Shown here: in pieces, positions 7,902-16,921 of the stretch
How positions within the stretch are numbered: position 1 is the first letter of the stretch
Layout: every line of letters starts with the position of its first letter
Source of the DNA: Candidatus Methanomethylophilaceae archaeon
Lineage (GTDB): Archaea > Thermoplasmatota > Thermoplasmata > Methanomassiliicoccales > Methanomethylophilaceae
Assembly: GCA_007117455.1 (NCBI GenBank)
Contig: SKGM01000050.1
Coordinates: 1-32,246, forward strand
Direction: 5' to 3'
DNA length: 32,246 nucleotides
Position numbers and translations under genes: made by a program
Notes under the pieces: model-generated
What the model saw: the letters and a program-made list of their open reading frames with translations, nothing else
Database searches by the model: none
What the model was told of the DNA's origin: nothing

Positions 7902-9236
7902 TCACCTGATCTCCAGGCGTTTGGCCAGGGTCTTGTGGGTGAACCCTTTCGCCCCTTTCCCGGAGTAGTCCTTCACCACATGACCATCACCCAATACCAC
8001 ATACTTGTAGATCATCAGACCCTCCATGCCCACAGGGCCTCTGGCATGTATCTTGTTGGTGCTGATCCCCACCTCGGCCCCCTTGCCGTATCGGAAGCCG
8101 TCAGCGAAACGTGTGGAGGCGTTCACCATGACGCTTGAGGAGTCCACCATGGCGATGAACCTCTCTGCGGACCCCTTGTCCTCGGTCACGATGCAGTCGG
8201 TGTGACCGGAGCCGTGCCTGTTTATGTGGGCGGTGGCCTCCTCCAGCCCATCCACGGTCCTGATGGAGAGTATGAGGTCGTTGTACTCGCTGTCCCAGTC
8301 CTCCTCATCGGCGTCATCGCATTGCACGCCCGCCTCGGAAAGCACCCTTTTGGATGCTTGGTCACAGCGTAGCTCCACCCCTTTGGACGCCAGTTCCTCC
8401 GCCACGGAGACCAATATCCCAGTAGCCTCCTCGTGTACCAGAAGAGTCTCCACGGCATTGCACACCGCAGCATACTGGATCTTTGAATCCACAGCCACCT
8501 CCTGGGCCTTCTTGGGATCGGCCATGCGGTCAATGTATACGTGGCATATCCCCGCTGCATGGCCCAGGACCGGGATGCGGGTGTTGTCCTGAATGTAACG
8601 CACGAAATCGTTGGAACCCCGAGGGATTATCAGGTCTATGTAGGCGTCCATCTCCAGCATACCGGTGACATCGTCCCTGGTCTCCATGAGTTGGAATGCG
8701 TCATGTGGCATCCCCTCCACGCTGGCTATCGCCTCGGTAAGTATCTTGAATATGGAACGGTTCGACTCCTTGGCCTCACTACCGCCCTTGAATATGGTGG
8801 CGTTCCCACTCTTGAGGCATAACGCCATTATCTGTGGGACTACGTCCGGCCGTGATTCGAATATGACACCTATCAAACCGATGGGTGTGCTCACCTGGAA
8901 AAGCTCAAGGCCATCATCCAACTCCAGGGCCTGCATGGTCATGCCCACCGGGTCAGGTAGCTTCATCACATCCCTTATGCCCGCGATCATCTCGTCGATC
9001 TTCGTGTCATCCACCCTGAGCCTTTTCATCAATGCGGTGGTCAGACTCCCATCCGCCACCATGGCCTCGGCGGCGGACATGTCCTTGGCATTGGCCTCCT
9101 TGATGGCTTCCCTCTCCCGGTCCAGCGCCTCGGCCATCGCCTCCAGTGCCGAGTCCTTGCGGGACGTGGTCTCGGACATCAAACGGATGTACGCCTCCTT
9201 GGCGGACCTCACCCTATCACCTATGTCAGTGGACAT
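7902..9236 (-). CDS. proA: Gamma-glutamyl phosphate reductase
   Basis: PIGLIGVIFESRPDVVPQIMALCLKSGNATIFKGGSEA, IPRGSNDFVRYIQ, HAAGICHVYID, VNASTRFADGFRYGKGAEVGISTNKIHARGPVGMEGLMIYKY. The ORF can extend to 9251; MSTDIGDRV start preferred. Confidence 0.95.
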   Translation of the reverse strand: MSTDIGDRVRSAKEAYIRLMSETTSRKDSALEAMAEALDREREAIKEANAKDMSAAEAMVADGSLTTALMKRLRVDDTKIDEMIAGIRDVMKLPDPVGMTMQALELDDGLELFQVSTPIGLIGVIFESRPDVVPQIMALCLKSGNATIFKGGSEAKESNRSIFKILTEAIASVEGMPHDAFQLMETRDDVTGMLEMDAYIDLIIPRGSNDFVRYIQDNTRIPVLGHAAGICHVYIDRMADPKKAQEVAVDSKIQYAAVCNAVETLLVHEEATGILVSVAEELASKGVELRCDQASKRVLSEAGVQCDDADEEDWDSEYNDLILSIRTVDGLEEATAHINRHGSGHTDCIVTEDKGSAERFIAMVDSSSVMVNASTRFADGFRYGKGAEVGISTNKIHARGPVGMEGLMIYKYVVLGDGHVVKDYSGKGAKGFTHKTLAKRLEIR

Positions 9237-9307
9237 TGAACACACCTTCAACCGGATTCCTTAGAGGGTTAATTAGTTTTATCTTTATCTCAGTGGTTCC
9301 AGTGGTC

Positions 9308-9769
9308 ATGGTCGAGTACCGATGTGATGATGGCGGGGACCTGTCGGTGATAGCGGATATGTGGGAGGAGCTACGGAGTATGCTTGCCGAAGTGACCACC
9401 TCTTTCCAGCATCATTATGAGGATGTCACTTTCGAGAGTCGCATGGAGGTCGTGAGGCGTAGGTCCGACGGCGGTTCCCTCCGATTGGTCACCGCCATGG
9501 ATCAGGGCGTTCAACTGGGATACTGCCTGAGCACCATCGGTAGGGACCGCATAGGGTGGGTGGATTCCTTCTATGTCCGACCGCAGCACCGTGGCAACGG
9601 CATCGGGAGGGAGATGATGCTGAGATCCATAGATTGGCTCCATGGAAAGGGGGCGAAGGCCATACGGCTGACGGTGACCCCTGGTAACGAGGATGTCATG
9701 GGCTTCTACCGTGCTCAGGGATTTGAGCTTCGCAAGTACCTTCTCGAACTCGATGTAAAAAACGAGTGA
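9308..9769 (+). CDS. GNAT-family N-acetyltransferase
   Basis: VDSFYVRPQHRGNGIGREMMLRSIDWLHGKGAKAIRLTVTPGNEDVMGFYRAQGFELRKYLLEL is acetyl-CoA-binding motif A plus motif B. Internal ATG at 9308 chosen. Confidence 0.88.
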   Translation: MVEYRCDDGGDLSVIADMWEELRSMLAEVTTSFQHHYEDVTFESRMEVVRRRSDGGSLRLVTAMDQGVQLGYCLSTIGRDRIGWVDSFYVRPQHRGNGIGREMMLRSIDWLHGKGAKAIRLTVTPGNEDVMGFYRAQGFELRKYLLELDVKNE

Positions 9770-9804
9770 AAACTTTATTATTCCAGTTGACTCCTTTTCA
9801 GAGC

Positions 9805-10437
9805 ATGGAAAGCTGTCGGATGGAGATCGTGTTCCTCGATCCCGCCACCTACACCTCGATATCCGACCATGCCATGAGACAGGATATCCTCAAGGAGCTG
9901 TTCCGCTCCGCCTATCATGAACCGGTGACCAAACAGGCCATCGCGGACTCCTTGGGCATCAAGTACCCTCAGCTGGTCTATCAGCTGAACAATCATCTTC
10001 GTGACTTCTGGGTGGTTGTGGAGGAGGAGAAGGTCAGAGGGACCAGGATGGAATACATCGGCCCCGCCAACCGGAACGCCGTGTATCTGGCGATCGGGGC
10101 TGGCGGCAGGGTGTTCGTGGTAGACCCTCTGGCAGGCCTGTTCGGTGCTGTCCAGGATGTGGGCTTGAGATGTGACTCATGCAGCGAGGGGGAGGCGGCA
10201 TCCTGCATGGAATCCCTGAGCAAGGGAGGCCTGGTGCTTGATCTGGAGGATAGGGAGGTCCAGACCTTGGAGCGCAACTCCCGGACCGCCCCCTTCCGCC
10301 CGCTGGACATGGCAGCCATCGCCGCACTCCGCCAGATGGCGGCCGGAGAGGTTTGTGAGCTGACGATACCTTGCGAGACATGCCACTTCCTGCGTCGTCG
10401 CAACATCATCACCATGGATGGCTCGGGAAAGGAATAA
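9805..10437 (+). CDS. Winged-helix DNA-binding protein with two CxxC motifs
   Basis: HTH-like RQDILKELFRSAYHEPVTKQAIADSLGIKYPQLVYQLNNHLRDFWVVVEEE; later CDSC...SC and CELTIPCETCHF. ORF can extend to 9766; a start at 9820 is also possible. Confidence 0.65.
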   Translation: MESCRMEIVFLDPATYTSISDHAMRQDILKELFRSAYHEPVTKQAIADSLGIKYPQLVYQLNNHLRDFWVVVEEEKVRGTRMEYIGPANRNAVYLAIGAGGRVFVVDPLAGLFGAVQDVGLRCDSCSEGEAASCMESLSKGGLVLDLEDREVQTLERNSRTAPFRPLDMAAIAALRQMAAGEVCELTIPCETCHFLRRRNIITMDGSGKE

Positions 10438-10463
10438 TACGATTGTTAGCCTTCACCCTCCTC

Positions 10464-11552
10464 ATGAGCTCGGACGGAGGACCTACGCGTTTCCTGATCC
10501 TGGGAGGATTCCTGGGTGCGGGGAAGACCACTCTGGCAGTGAATCTCGCCAAGGCCATGAAGGACCAGCATGACAGATCGGTGGCGATAATCACCAATGA
10601 CCAGGGGGACGTCCTGGTCGACACAGAGTACACGAAGGACTCCGGTTTCAATGTGCAAGAGGTCCTGGGCGGCTGTTTCTGCGCCAATTTCGACGAGTTC
10701 GTGCACAACGCCAGGTCATTGGTCTCCATGGGCAGGCCCGATGTGATAATCGCCGAACCGATCGGTACATCCACCAACATACTGGCTTCCGTTGTAGCGC
10801 CTTTAAAGAGCCTCTATCCCGACGAGTTCGATGTGGCCCCGTTGTGTGTGGTGGTGGACTGTCTGCGTGCACTGTCACATCTGGATGGGGGCGGTAGTGA
10901 AGGTCTCATACCCTCCCATCAGCTGAAGGAGGCGGAGGTTGTCATCCTTTCCAAGGCGGACCGCGTGAACCAAGATCAGATGTCCCGCATCCGGGAGGAG
11001 ATCGTAAGGACCGTCCCTGAGGCGGATATCATCGAGACCTCCTCTCTGGACCTGCGCAACATGGGGGCAATAATGGATATGGCACTTTCCGACCGGAAGA
11101 GTGACAAGCTGCCAGTGGGCGATGAGAACAAGCGCTTCGCTTTTGAGAAGGCCCGCCTGGGATGGTACTCCAGCACCTACAGGATAAGGAGCGGGGACCG
11201 CGTGGACATGTACTCCCTGATCACCGAGACCATGAAAGCGGTGGCCCAGGAGTACGAACCACGCAGCATAGCCCACGTTAAGATGGTTCTGAGCTCCGAG
11301 TCTGCGGCGGCGAAGATGTCACTGGTTCAAGAGTCCATGCAGGTCGACGGGATCCATGGCTCAAGATACTTCACCGGCGAGGGGCGCATGGTGTTGAATG
11401 CCAGAGTGGAGTCGCCTCCCGTGAAGTTGGAGACCGTCATGAGGCGGATTGTGGCCGAGATGGCGGAGAAGCACTCCCTTGATCTGGAGAATGAGACCGA
11501 GTCGTGCTTCTCACCCCGCCCGGAATCCCCTTCCCACTATCTCTTCGAGTGA
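10464..11552 (+). CDS. CobW/P47K-type G3E GTPase (metal-chaperone-like)
   Basis: LILGGFLGAGKTTLAVNLAK is a Walker A (GGFLGAGKTT); EVLGGCFCANFDEF at the CxCC site; VVILSKADRVN is the guanine-specificity region. Internal ATG at 10464 chosen. Confidence 0.82.
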   Translation: MSSDGGPTRFLILGGFLGAGKTTLAVNLAKAMKDQHDRSVAIITNDQGDVLVDTEYTKDSGFNVQEVLGGCFCANFDEFVHNARSLVSMGRPDVIIAEPIGTSTNILASVVAPLKSLYPDEFDVAPLCVVVDCLRALSHLDGGGSEGLIPSHQLKEAEVVILSKADRVNQDQMSRIREEIVRTVPEADIIETSSLDLRNMGAIMDMALSDRKSDKLPVGDENKRFAFEKARLGWYSSTYRIRSGDRVDMYSLITETMKAVAQEYEPRSIAHVKMVLSSESAAAKMSLVQESMQVDGIHGSRYFTGEGRMVLNARVESPPVKLETVMRRIVAEMAEKHSLDLENETESCFSPRPESPSHYLFE

Positions 11553-11569
11553 GTCCACCTCACTCCTCT

Positions 11570-11602
11570 TTTGTTCATTAAAACCGGGTTTACATGAACA
11601 AA
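11570..11602. repeat. 33-nt imperfect dyad (9-bp perfect outer arms plus 5-bp inner arms)
   Basis: TTTGTTCAT-taAAACCgGGTTTac-ATGAACAAA: 14 of 16 base pairs match across a centre at 11586. Confidence 0.75.
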
Positions 11603-11693
11603 TGTCTTTAGGGCTTATCAAGGGATTATGAAAAGGAACCTATGATTAATATAGAATCCTGACATTCAACTTTCAAAAAACCGGGTGGCAAAA

Positions 11694-13298
11694 ATGAACA
11701 TCATAGAGAATTCACGATCCACCACTGGAACCAACACCAGGGTGAAGGACATCGCCCCCATAAACGGTATGTGTCCTATCTGTCTTGAGAGATGCAATGT
11801 GTTGTGCGAGGTCGGCAAATCAGCCTTCCGCGGCAGGGAGGTGCTCTACCCGAGTCCCGAGCACTTCGGCAGGAGCATCGCCGGCGCCAATAAGAACTAT
11901 TTCCTGGACTGGTCTCACTTCCAGATCATGGCGGAGCTCTTGGATGCCAAGGGGATCGAGGCCGACCCGGACCAGGCCTTCTTCGAGAACGCCGACGTCT
12001 CCACCGTCGTCGGGTCCCGGTCCAAGAGGCCCATAAAGATGAAGGTCCCGGTCCACATCGCCGGTATGGGTTCCACAGCTGTGGCCAAGAGGCACTGGGA
12101 GGGCATGGCCAAAGGCGCGGCCATAAGCGGCGTCATACATGTCATCGGTGAGAACGTGTGTGGCATGGACTCCGATGCCGTATACTCCAATGGCAACGTC
12201 CAGCATTCACCGGACCTCGAGTTCCGTGTTAAGTCCTTCACTGACATGTGGGACGGGGAGCACGGACATATCGTCCTTCAGACGAACATAGAGGACGGTC
12301 GCGGCAACGTTGAGGAGTACGCGATGTCCAAACTGGAGGTGGATGCACTGGAGAGGAAGTGGGGTCAGGGCGCCAAGGCGATCGGCGGTGAGGTTCGCCT
12401 CAACAGCCTGGAAAGGGCCTTGGAGCTCAAGAACAGAGGGTACCTAGTCCTTCCCGACCCTGAGGACCCCCATGTCAGGCAGGCTTTCAACGATGGTCTG
12501 TTCCGTAGCTTTGAGAGGCACAGCAGAGTAGGGTTCCCGAGTAAGGAGGGCTTCCTGGAGGAGATAGACCGGTTCCGGGAGATGGGGGCCAAGAACATGT
12601 TCCTCAAGACCGGTGCATACCGTCCGGAGGTCGTCGCATTCACCATGGCCTGCGCATCCGAGGCGGAGATCGACCTTCTGACCTTCGATGGTGCCGGCGG
12701 AGGTACCGGCATGAGCCCGGTGCCGATGATGAACGAGATGGGCACACCTACCATCCACCTCATCGCCGAAGTCATGAAGTGCGCCGAGATACTCAAGAAG
12801 AAGGGGCGTTACATACCAGACCTTTCCTTTGCGGGTGGCTTCCTGAACGAGACACAGATGTACAAGGCGATGGCGTGGAGCGACCTTGGCGACGGCCCTC
12901 TGGTCAAGTCCATAGCCATGGCCCGCAGCCCATTGCTGGCAGTCATGAAGAGCGACTTCTTCATCGAGCTGTCCGAGCAGGGTAAGCTCCCGACCAACTT
13001 CCAGGCCCTCTACGGCGACAGTCCCAAGCAGTTCTTCATATCCCAGGAGCACCTGCAGGCGAAGTTCCCCGACTATGTGGTGGGAGAGAACCTCCCCTGG
13101 GGCGCCGTGGGTCTGTACACCTACTTCAGCGAGAGGATCGTCGAGGGTCTCAAGCAGTTGATGGCCGGATCACGCAAGTTCCGCCTGGACTGCATAGAGA
13201 GAGGCGATCTGAACACCCTCACGGAGTATGCCGCCAAGGTGAGTGGTATCGAGACCATCGACCAACGTGCCGAGAGGGTCATGGAGAGTCTGCTCTGA
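11694..13298 (+). CDS. Stand-alone FMN-binding glutamate-synthase-like protein with N-terminal Cys cluster
   Basis: LLTFDGAGGGTGMSPVPMMNEMGTPTIHLIAE and PDLSFAGGFLNETQMYKAMAWSDLGDG.VKSIAMARSPL match the glutamate-synthase FMN barrel. N-terminal CPICLERCNVLC. GTG start at 11685 also possible. Confidence 0.8.
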   Translation: MNIIENSRSTTGTNTRVKDIAPINGMCPICLERCNVLCEVGKSAFRGREVLYPSPEHFGRSIAGANKNYFLDWSHFQIMAELLDAKGIEADPDQAFFENADVSTVVGSRSKRPIKMKVPVHIAGMGSTAVAKRHWEGMAKGAAISGVIHVIGENVCGMDSDAVYSNGNVQHSPDLEFRVKSFTDMWDGEHGHIVLQTNIEDGRGNVEEYAMSKLEVDALERKWGQGAKAIGGEVRLNSLERALELKNRGYLVLPDPEDPHVRQAFNDGLFRSFERHSRVGFPSKEGFLEEIDRFREMGAKNMFLKTGAYRPEVVAFTMACASEAEIDLLTFDGAGGGTGMSPVPMMNEMGTPTIHLIAEVMKCAEILKKKGRYIPDLSFAGGFLNETQMYKAMAWSDLGDGPLVKSIAMARSPLLAVMKSDFFIELSEQGKLPTNFQALYGDSPKQFFISQEHLQAKFPDYVVGENLPWGAVGLYTYFSERIVEGLKQLMAGSRKFRLDCIERGDLNTLTEYAAKVSGIETIDQRAERVMESLL

Positions 13299-13316
13299 AG
13301 GGGTACCCACCCCACC

Positions 13317-13337
13317 TTTTTCAATTTTTTAAAAAAA
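13317..13337. terminator. Bidirectional oligo-T/oligo-A terminator between convergent genes
   Basis: TTTTTCAATTTTTTAAAAAAA: T runs on + (13317-13321, 13325-13330) and an A7 run (13331-13337, T7 on -) between convergent stops. Confidence 0.6.
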
Positions 13338-13356
13338 TAATCGGGTTAAGTGGTTT

Positions 13357-14139
13357 TCAGATTGTGGTGCTGTCGTAGTGCCCGCGGAAAGGACGGCTGT
13401 CCAGGGGCATCACCTTGCTCACGGGGACGGAGCGGTCGACCTTGATGTTGAATGCCTGCTCATACTGATCTATGAGGTTGGAAACGACCTTCTCATCCTT
13501 CTCGTCCATATCCGCCAAGCAGGCTGCCGGCCCGAGCTGGTGCTTCTCCAGGCCGCCACGGACATAGATCCTGCCTCCGTGCATACCTGCTCCGACATGG
13601 AGCCCTACAGGGGATCCCTCCACTTCCAGACCCAGAACCAGTATCGTCCCTCCGGCCATGTACTCCCCCAGATAGTCGTTCACATAACCGCCTATCACCA
13701 GGTTGGGGCCCTTGCCTTCGAACTCCTTGATGTGTATCCCCACCCGGTATCCGGAGTTGCCCTTCACCAGGAGGGTCCCGCCCCTTGCGGCGAGACCGGT
13801 TATGTCACCGGAGTTCCCATGCACTATTATCCTGCCGTCGTTCATGGTGTTGGCCGTCACATCCTGTGCGTTGCCGAACACCTCGATGACGCCGCCGTTC
13901 AGGAAGGCCCCCAGGTCGTTACCGGGGGTACCATGTATCTCTATCCTCATCCGGGGGTTGCTGGTGGCTGAGGCGATGTACCTCTGACCCATAACGTTCA
14001 TCAGGACCAATCTGTCCTCTCCCGAGGCTATGACCTCCCTTATCCTACGGTTCAACTCCCGATAATCAAGGGGATGGCCCAGATCGTTCCTCATTCCTGC
14101 ATCGATCATCATGTTCTCAGACCTCTTGCTCATCCCCAT
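13357..14139 (-). CDS. Glutamate synthase GXGXG (C-terminal) domain protein of split GltB / MgsB-like
   Basis: Beta-helix repeats: GNDLGAFLNGGVIEVFGNAQDVTANTMNDGRIIVHGNSGDITGLAARGGTLLVKGNSGYRVGIHIKEFEGKGPNLVIGGYVNDYLGEYMAGGTILVLG. Confidence 0.9.
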   Translation of the reverse strand: MGMSKRSENMMIDAGMRNDLGHPLDYRELNRRIREVIASGEDRLVLMNVMGQRYIASATSNPRMRIEIHGTPGNDLGAFLNGGVIEVFGNAQDVTANTMNDGRIIVHGNSGDITGLAARGGTLLVKGNSGYRVGIHIKEFEGKGPNLVIGGYVNDYLGEYMAGGTILVLGLEVEGSPVGLHVGAGMHGGRIYVRGGLEKHQLGPAACLADMDEKDEKVVSNLIDQYEQAFNIKVDRSVPVSKVMPLDSRPFRGHYDSTTI

Positions 14140-15644
14140 CCCTCCCCGGAGTGCTTGACGTCCAGTATCTCAGCGATACGTGGATTGGGGCCTATGTATC
14201 GTAGGCGGTCGCGGTTACCCACCAGACTCTCCACCGAATCTATCCCCATCGCCCCCAGTATCTCCTTCAACTCCTCGTTCCAGGCGTGGAACATGTTGAC
14301 TATGCGACGCGTGGCGATATCGATATCGATGCGCGATGATAGTTCGGGGCGTTGGGTGGCTATCCCCCAGGAACAGGCGCCGCGATGACACTGCTGGCAG
14401 ACGGTGCATCCCATGGCGACCATCGCCGAGGTGCAGACGCCGACGACGTCCGCCCCCAATGCTATGCACTTTATCATGTCCGCAGCAGTCCTTATGCTGC
14501 CCGAGGCGCACAGCGTGACCTTGTCGCGAAGGCCCTCTTGCTCCAAGCGCTGATCTACCGCGGACACGGCGATCTCGATGGGCATACCAGCATGGTCGCG
14601 TATGACCCGCGGGGCGGATCCGGTGCCTCCTCGGAGACCATCGATGGTCAGGAAGTCCGCACCGGCCCTGACGATGCCTGATGCGATCGCGCCCACATTA
14701 TGGACGGCGGCGATCTTGACACCGACCGGCACCTTGTACTCCGTGGACTCCTTCAGTACCGATATCAGCTGCTGCAGGTCCTCGATACTGTAGATGTCGT
14801 GATGCGGATATGGCGAAAGGGCATCGGTACCCAACGGTATCATCCTGGTCTCGGAGATCAGCTTCTGCACCTTCTCTCCCGGAAGATGTCCACCGTGGCC
14901 GGGCTTGGCGCCCTGACCGATCTTGATATCGACGCAACTGACCTCCCGTAGGTAGTTGCTGGTGACACCGAACCGCCCACTGGCAACCTCGGCGCAGAGG
15001 TTCTTTGCCATGGGGTAGAAGTCGGCGTGCAGACCTCCCTCCCCGGTGCCCGCGATGATGTTGAGCTCGCTTGCGGCACGGAACAGGGATGCCTGGGCAT
15101 TATAGCTGATCGATCCCAGGGATATGTGTCCGATCATTATCGGCATGTCCATGACCACTATGGGCGTCTCACTGGCATCGAGGTCTATCTTACCGTTCTC
15201 ATCGACCACGACCTTCCCGGGCCTACGGCCAAGATAGGTCTTGGTCTCCACAGGCTCCCGCAGGGGGTCGATCGAAGGGTTGGTGACCTGTGCCGCATCC
15301 AGCAGGATGTCGTTGAAGATGTCCATGTACTCGGCGTTGGCGCCACAGGATGAAAGCAGAACCCCCCCGGAGTTGGCCTGGGATATTATGCTTCGGCGTA
15401 TCTCCGGGCTGAATACCGCATGGGGGGCGAACTGGGACGGCTTTTCACTGACTTCTATGGCGGAGGTCGGGCATTCGATGACACAGCGCAGGCAGGAGAC
15501 ACATCCATCCTTCACCTTGACCTTCTCATCCTTGAAATCCAACACACCGTAGGAACATTCCTTTATGCAACGCTTACAGCTTATGCAGGCATCATTGTCA
15601 ATGACGACACGGTACTTCTCTGGAATCTTGATATTGGGCCTCAT
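14130..15644 (-). CDS. Ferredoxin-domain plus FMN glutamate synthase central domain (split GltB / MgsC-like)
   Basis: N-terminal CISCKRCIKECSYGVL and CVSCLRCVIECPTSAI; IAGTGEGGLH, IKIGQGAKPGHGGHLPG, DFLTIDGLRGGTGSAP, GADVVGVCTSAMVAMGCTVCQQCHRGACSWGIATQ. Confidence 0.93.
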   Translation of the reverse strand: MRPNIKIPEKYRVVIDNDACISCKRCIKECSYGVLDFKDEKVKVKDGCVSCLRCVIECPTSAIEVSEKPSQFAPHAVFSPEIRRSIISQANSGGVLLSSCGANAEYMDIFNDILLDAAQVTNPSIDPLREPVETKTYLGRRPGKVVVDENGKIDLDASETPIVVMDMPIMIGHISLGSISYNAQASLFRAASELNIIAGTGEGGLHADFYPMAKNLCAEVASGRFGVTSNYLREVSCVDIKIGQGAKPGHGGHLPGEKVQKLISETRMIPLGTDALSPYPHHDIYSIEDLQQLISVLKESTEYKVPVGVKIAAVHNVGAIASGIVRAGADFLTIDGLRGGTGSAPRVIRDHAGMPIEIAVSAVDQRLEQEGLRDKVTLCASGSIRTAADMIKCIALGADVVGVCTSAMVAMGCTVCQQCHRGACSWGIATQRPELSSRIDIDIATRRIVNMFHAWNEELKEILGAMGIDSVESLVGNRDRLRYIGPNPRIAEILDVKHSGEGWG

Positions 15645-16873
15645 CCTATCGCCCCCAGGAAAGGCGCCTCGGTGCCTCGACGCACGATACCCTCGCCGAC
15701 CTTGACTATCGCTGGGTTACCTGCCCGGGTGGCCCAGATCGAGGCGTCGCCTTGTACGGACTTGATGGCACACTCCTCACTGGCTGCGTAGACGGAGTTG
15801 CCATCGTCGGAAACGCCCATGACCAGAGGCCTAAGCTTCTTCCTGTCCGCCAGGGCGATCATGGTGACGGCCGGTTCGCTACGACCGACCAGTATGCTGA
15901 ACGGACCGTTGAGGAAGGCCTCCTTGTATGTTATCCGCAATTGGTTCGCCAGACGCCTCTCCTCGTCCGGAAGGCGCTCGATGTCCCGGTAGTACCAAGG
16001 CGCCATGGCGAAGGCGGCGGCTGTCACCGGTAGACGGTGACGGCGCACCATAAGGTCCCAGAGATAGGTCACCACCTCTGAATCGGTCAACAGGGTGCAC
16101 TTGTAGCCCGCCATCTCAACCAGCTTTCGGTTTACACCATATGATGTGATCTCGCCGTTGTGGCATACGCTCCAGTCCAATATGCTTATAGGGTGCGACC
16201 CCGCCCACCATCCCGGGGAATTCGTCGGGAATCGGGAGTGTGAGAGCCACATGCTACCCTTGTAACGTTGGATGTCATAGAACTTCGCTATCTCCCTAGC
16301 GTACCCGGAACCCTTGAACACCGCCATGTCCTTGCCGCTGGAAACGCAATGCGAACCAGGGACGGCATCGTTTATGGACATCACCAGACGCACCATGTAA
16401 TCCTCCTCGCTGAGGCCGGTGCGGATGTAGGCCTCGGTCCCCTTCTTGGGGCGAACGAAGTACCGCCACACGAGCGGGAAGGGAGGATTCATGCTCCTTT
16501 GGGGGTATGTGGGGACCTTCTCGTCCTTTATCATGTACACCCAGTTTCCAAGGACCTCCTCGGTGAGCTCCTGGGCCTCCTCACTCTCGAAGAGGAACTG
16601 CATACAGTACTCCTCCGCGAAGTCGGGGAACAGCCCATAGGCCACAAAGCCCGATCCCAGGCCGTTCTCTCGCTCTGACATCGTTGTGATCATCTTCTCT
16701 ATCTTCGCACCCGAAATCAATGAGCCGTCAATGTTTATGCAGCCCGCTATCCCACAGCTGCCCATACGGGGCTTGTGTTGATCCGGTATATCGACCACAT
16801 AGCTCTGCTCAGCGAAGACGCGGGGCGCCTCCGGTAGCGAAAGCGCGGCCGAACGGTAGTAGTCGTGTTCCAT
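15641..16873 (-). CDS. Class II glutamine amidotransferase domain protein (split GltB / MgsA/GlxB-like)
   Basis: GSCGIAGCINIDG..ISGAKIEKMITTMSERENGLGSGFVAYGLFPDF, SHSRFPTNSPGWWAGSHPISILDWSVCHNGEITSYGVNRKLVEM, LLTDSEVVTYLWDLMVRR. Confidence 0.92.
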   Translation of the reverse strand: MEHDYYRSAALSLPEAPRVFAEQSYVVDIPDQHKPRMGSCGIAGCINIDGSLISGAKIEKMITTMSERENGLGSGFVAYGLFPDFAEEYCMQFLFESEEAQELTEEVLGNWVYMIKDEKVPTYPQRSMNPPFPLVWRYFVRPKKGTEAYIRTGLSEEDYMVRLVMSINDAVPGSHCVSSGKDMAVFKGSGYAREIAKFYDIQRYKGSMWLSHSRFPTNSPGWWAGSHPISILDWSVCHNGEITSYGVNRKLVEMAGYKCTLLTDSEVVTYLWDLMVRRHRLPVTAAAFAMAPWYYRDIERLPDEERRLANQLRITYKEAFLNGPFSILVGRSEPAVTMIALADRKKLRPLVMGVSDDGNSVYAASEECAIKSVQGDASIWATRAGNPAIVKVGEGIVRRGTEAPFLGAIG

Positions 16874-16921
16874 ATCGATCCATCCTTGACGATCGAATGT
16901 TTACGTATTCACGTATCACTC

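Noticed and set aside
12444-13052. 202-aa minus ORF inside the FMN glutamate-synthase-like gene
   Set aside because: Antisense to a clear FMN-barrel protein; no coding signature.
13378-13971. 197-aa plus-strand ORF opposite the GXGXG gene
   Set aside because: Shadow ORF of a well-supported beta-helix GltB domain gene.
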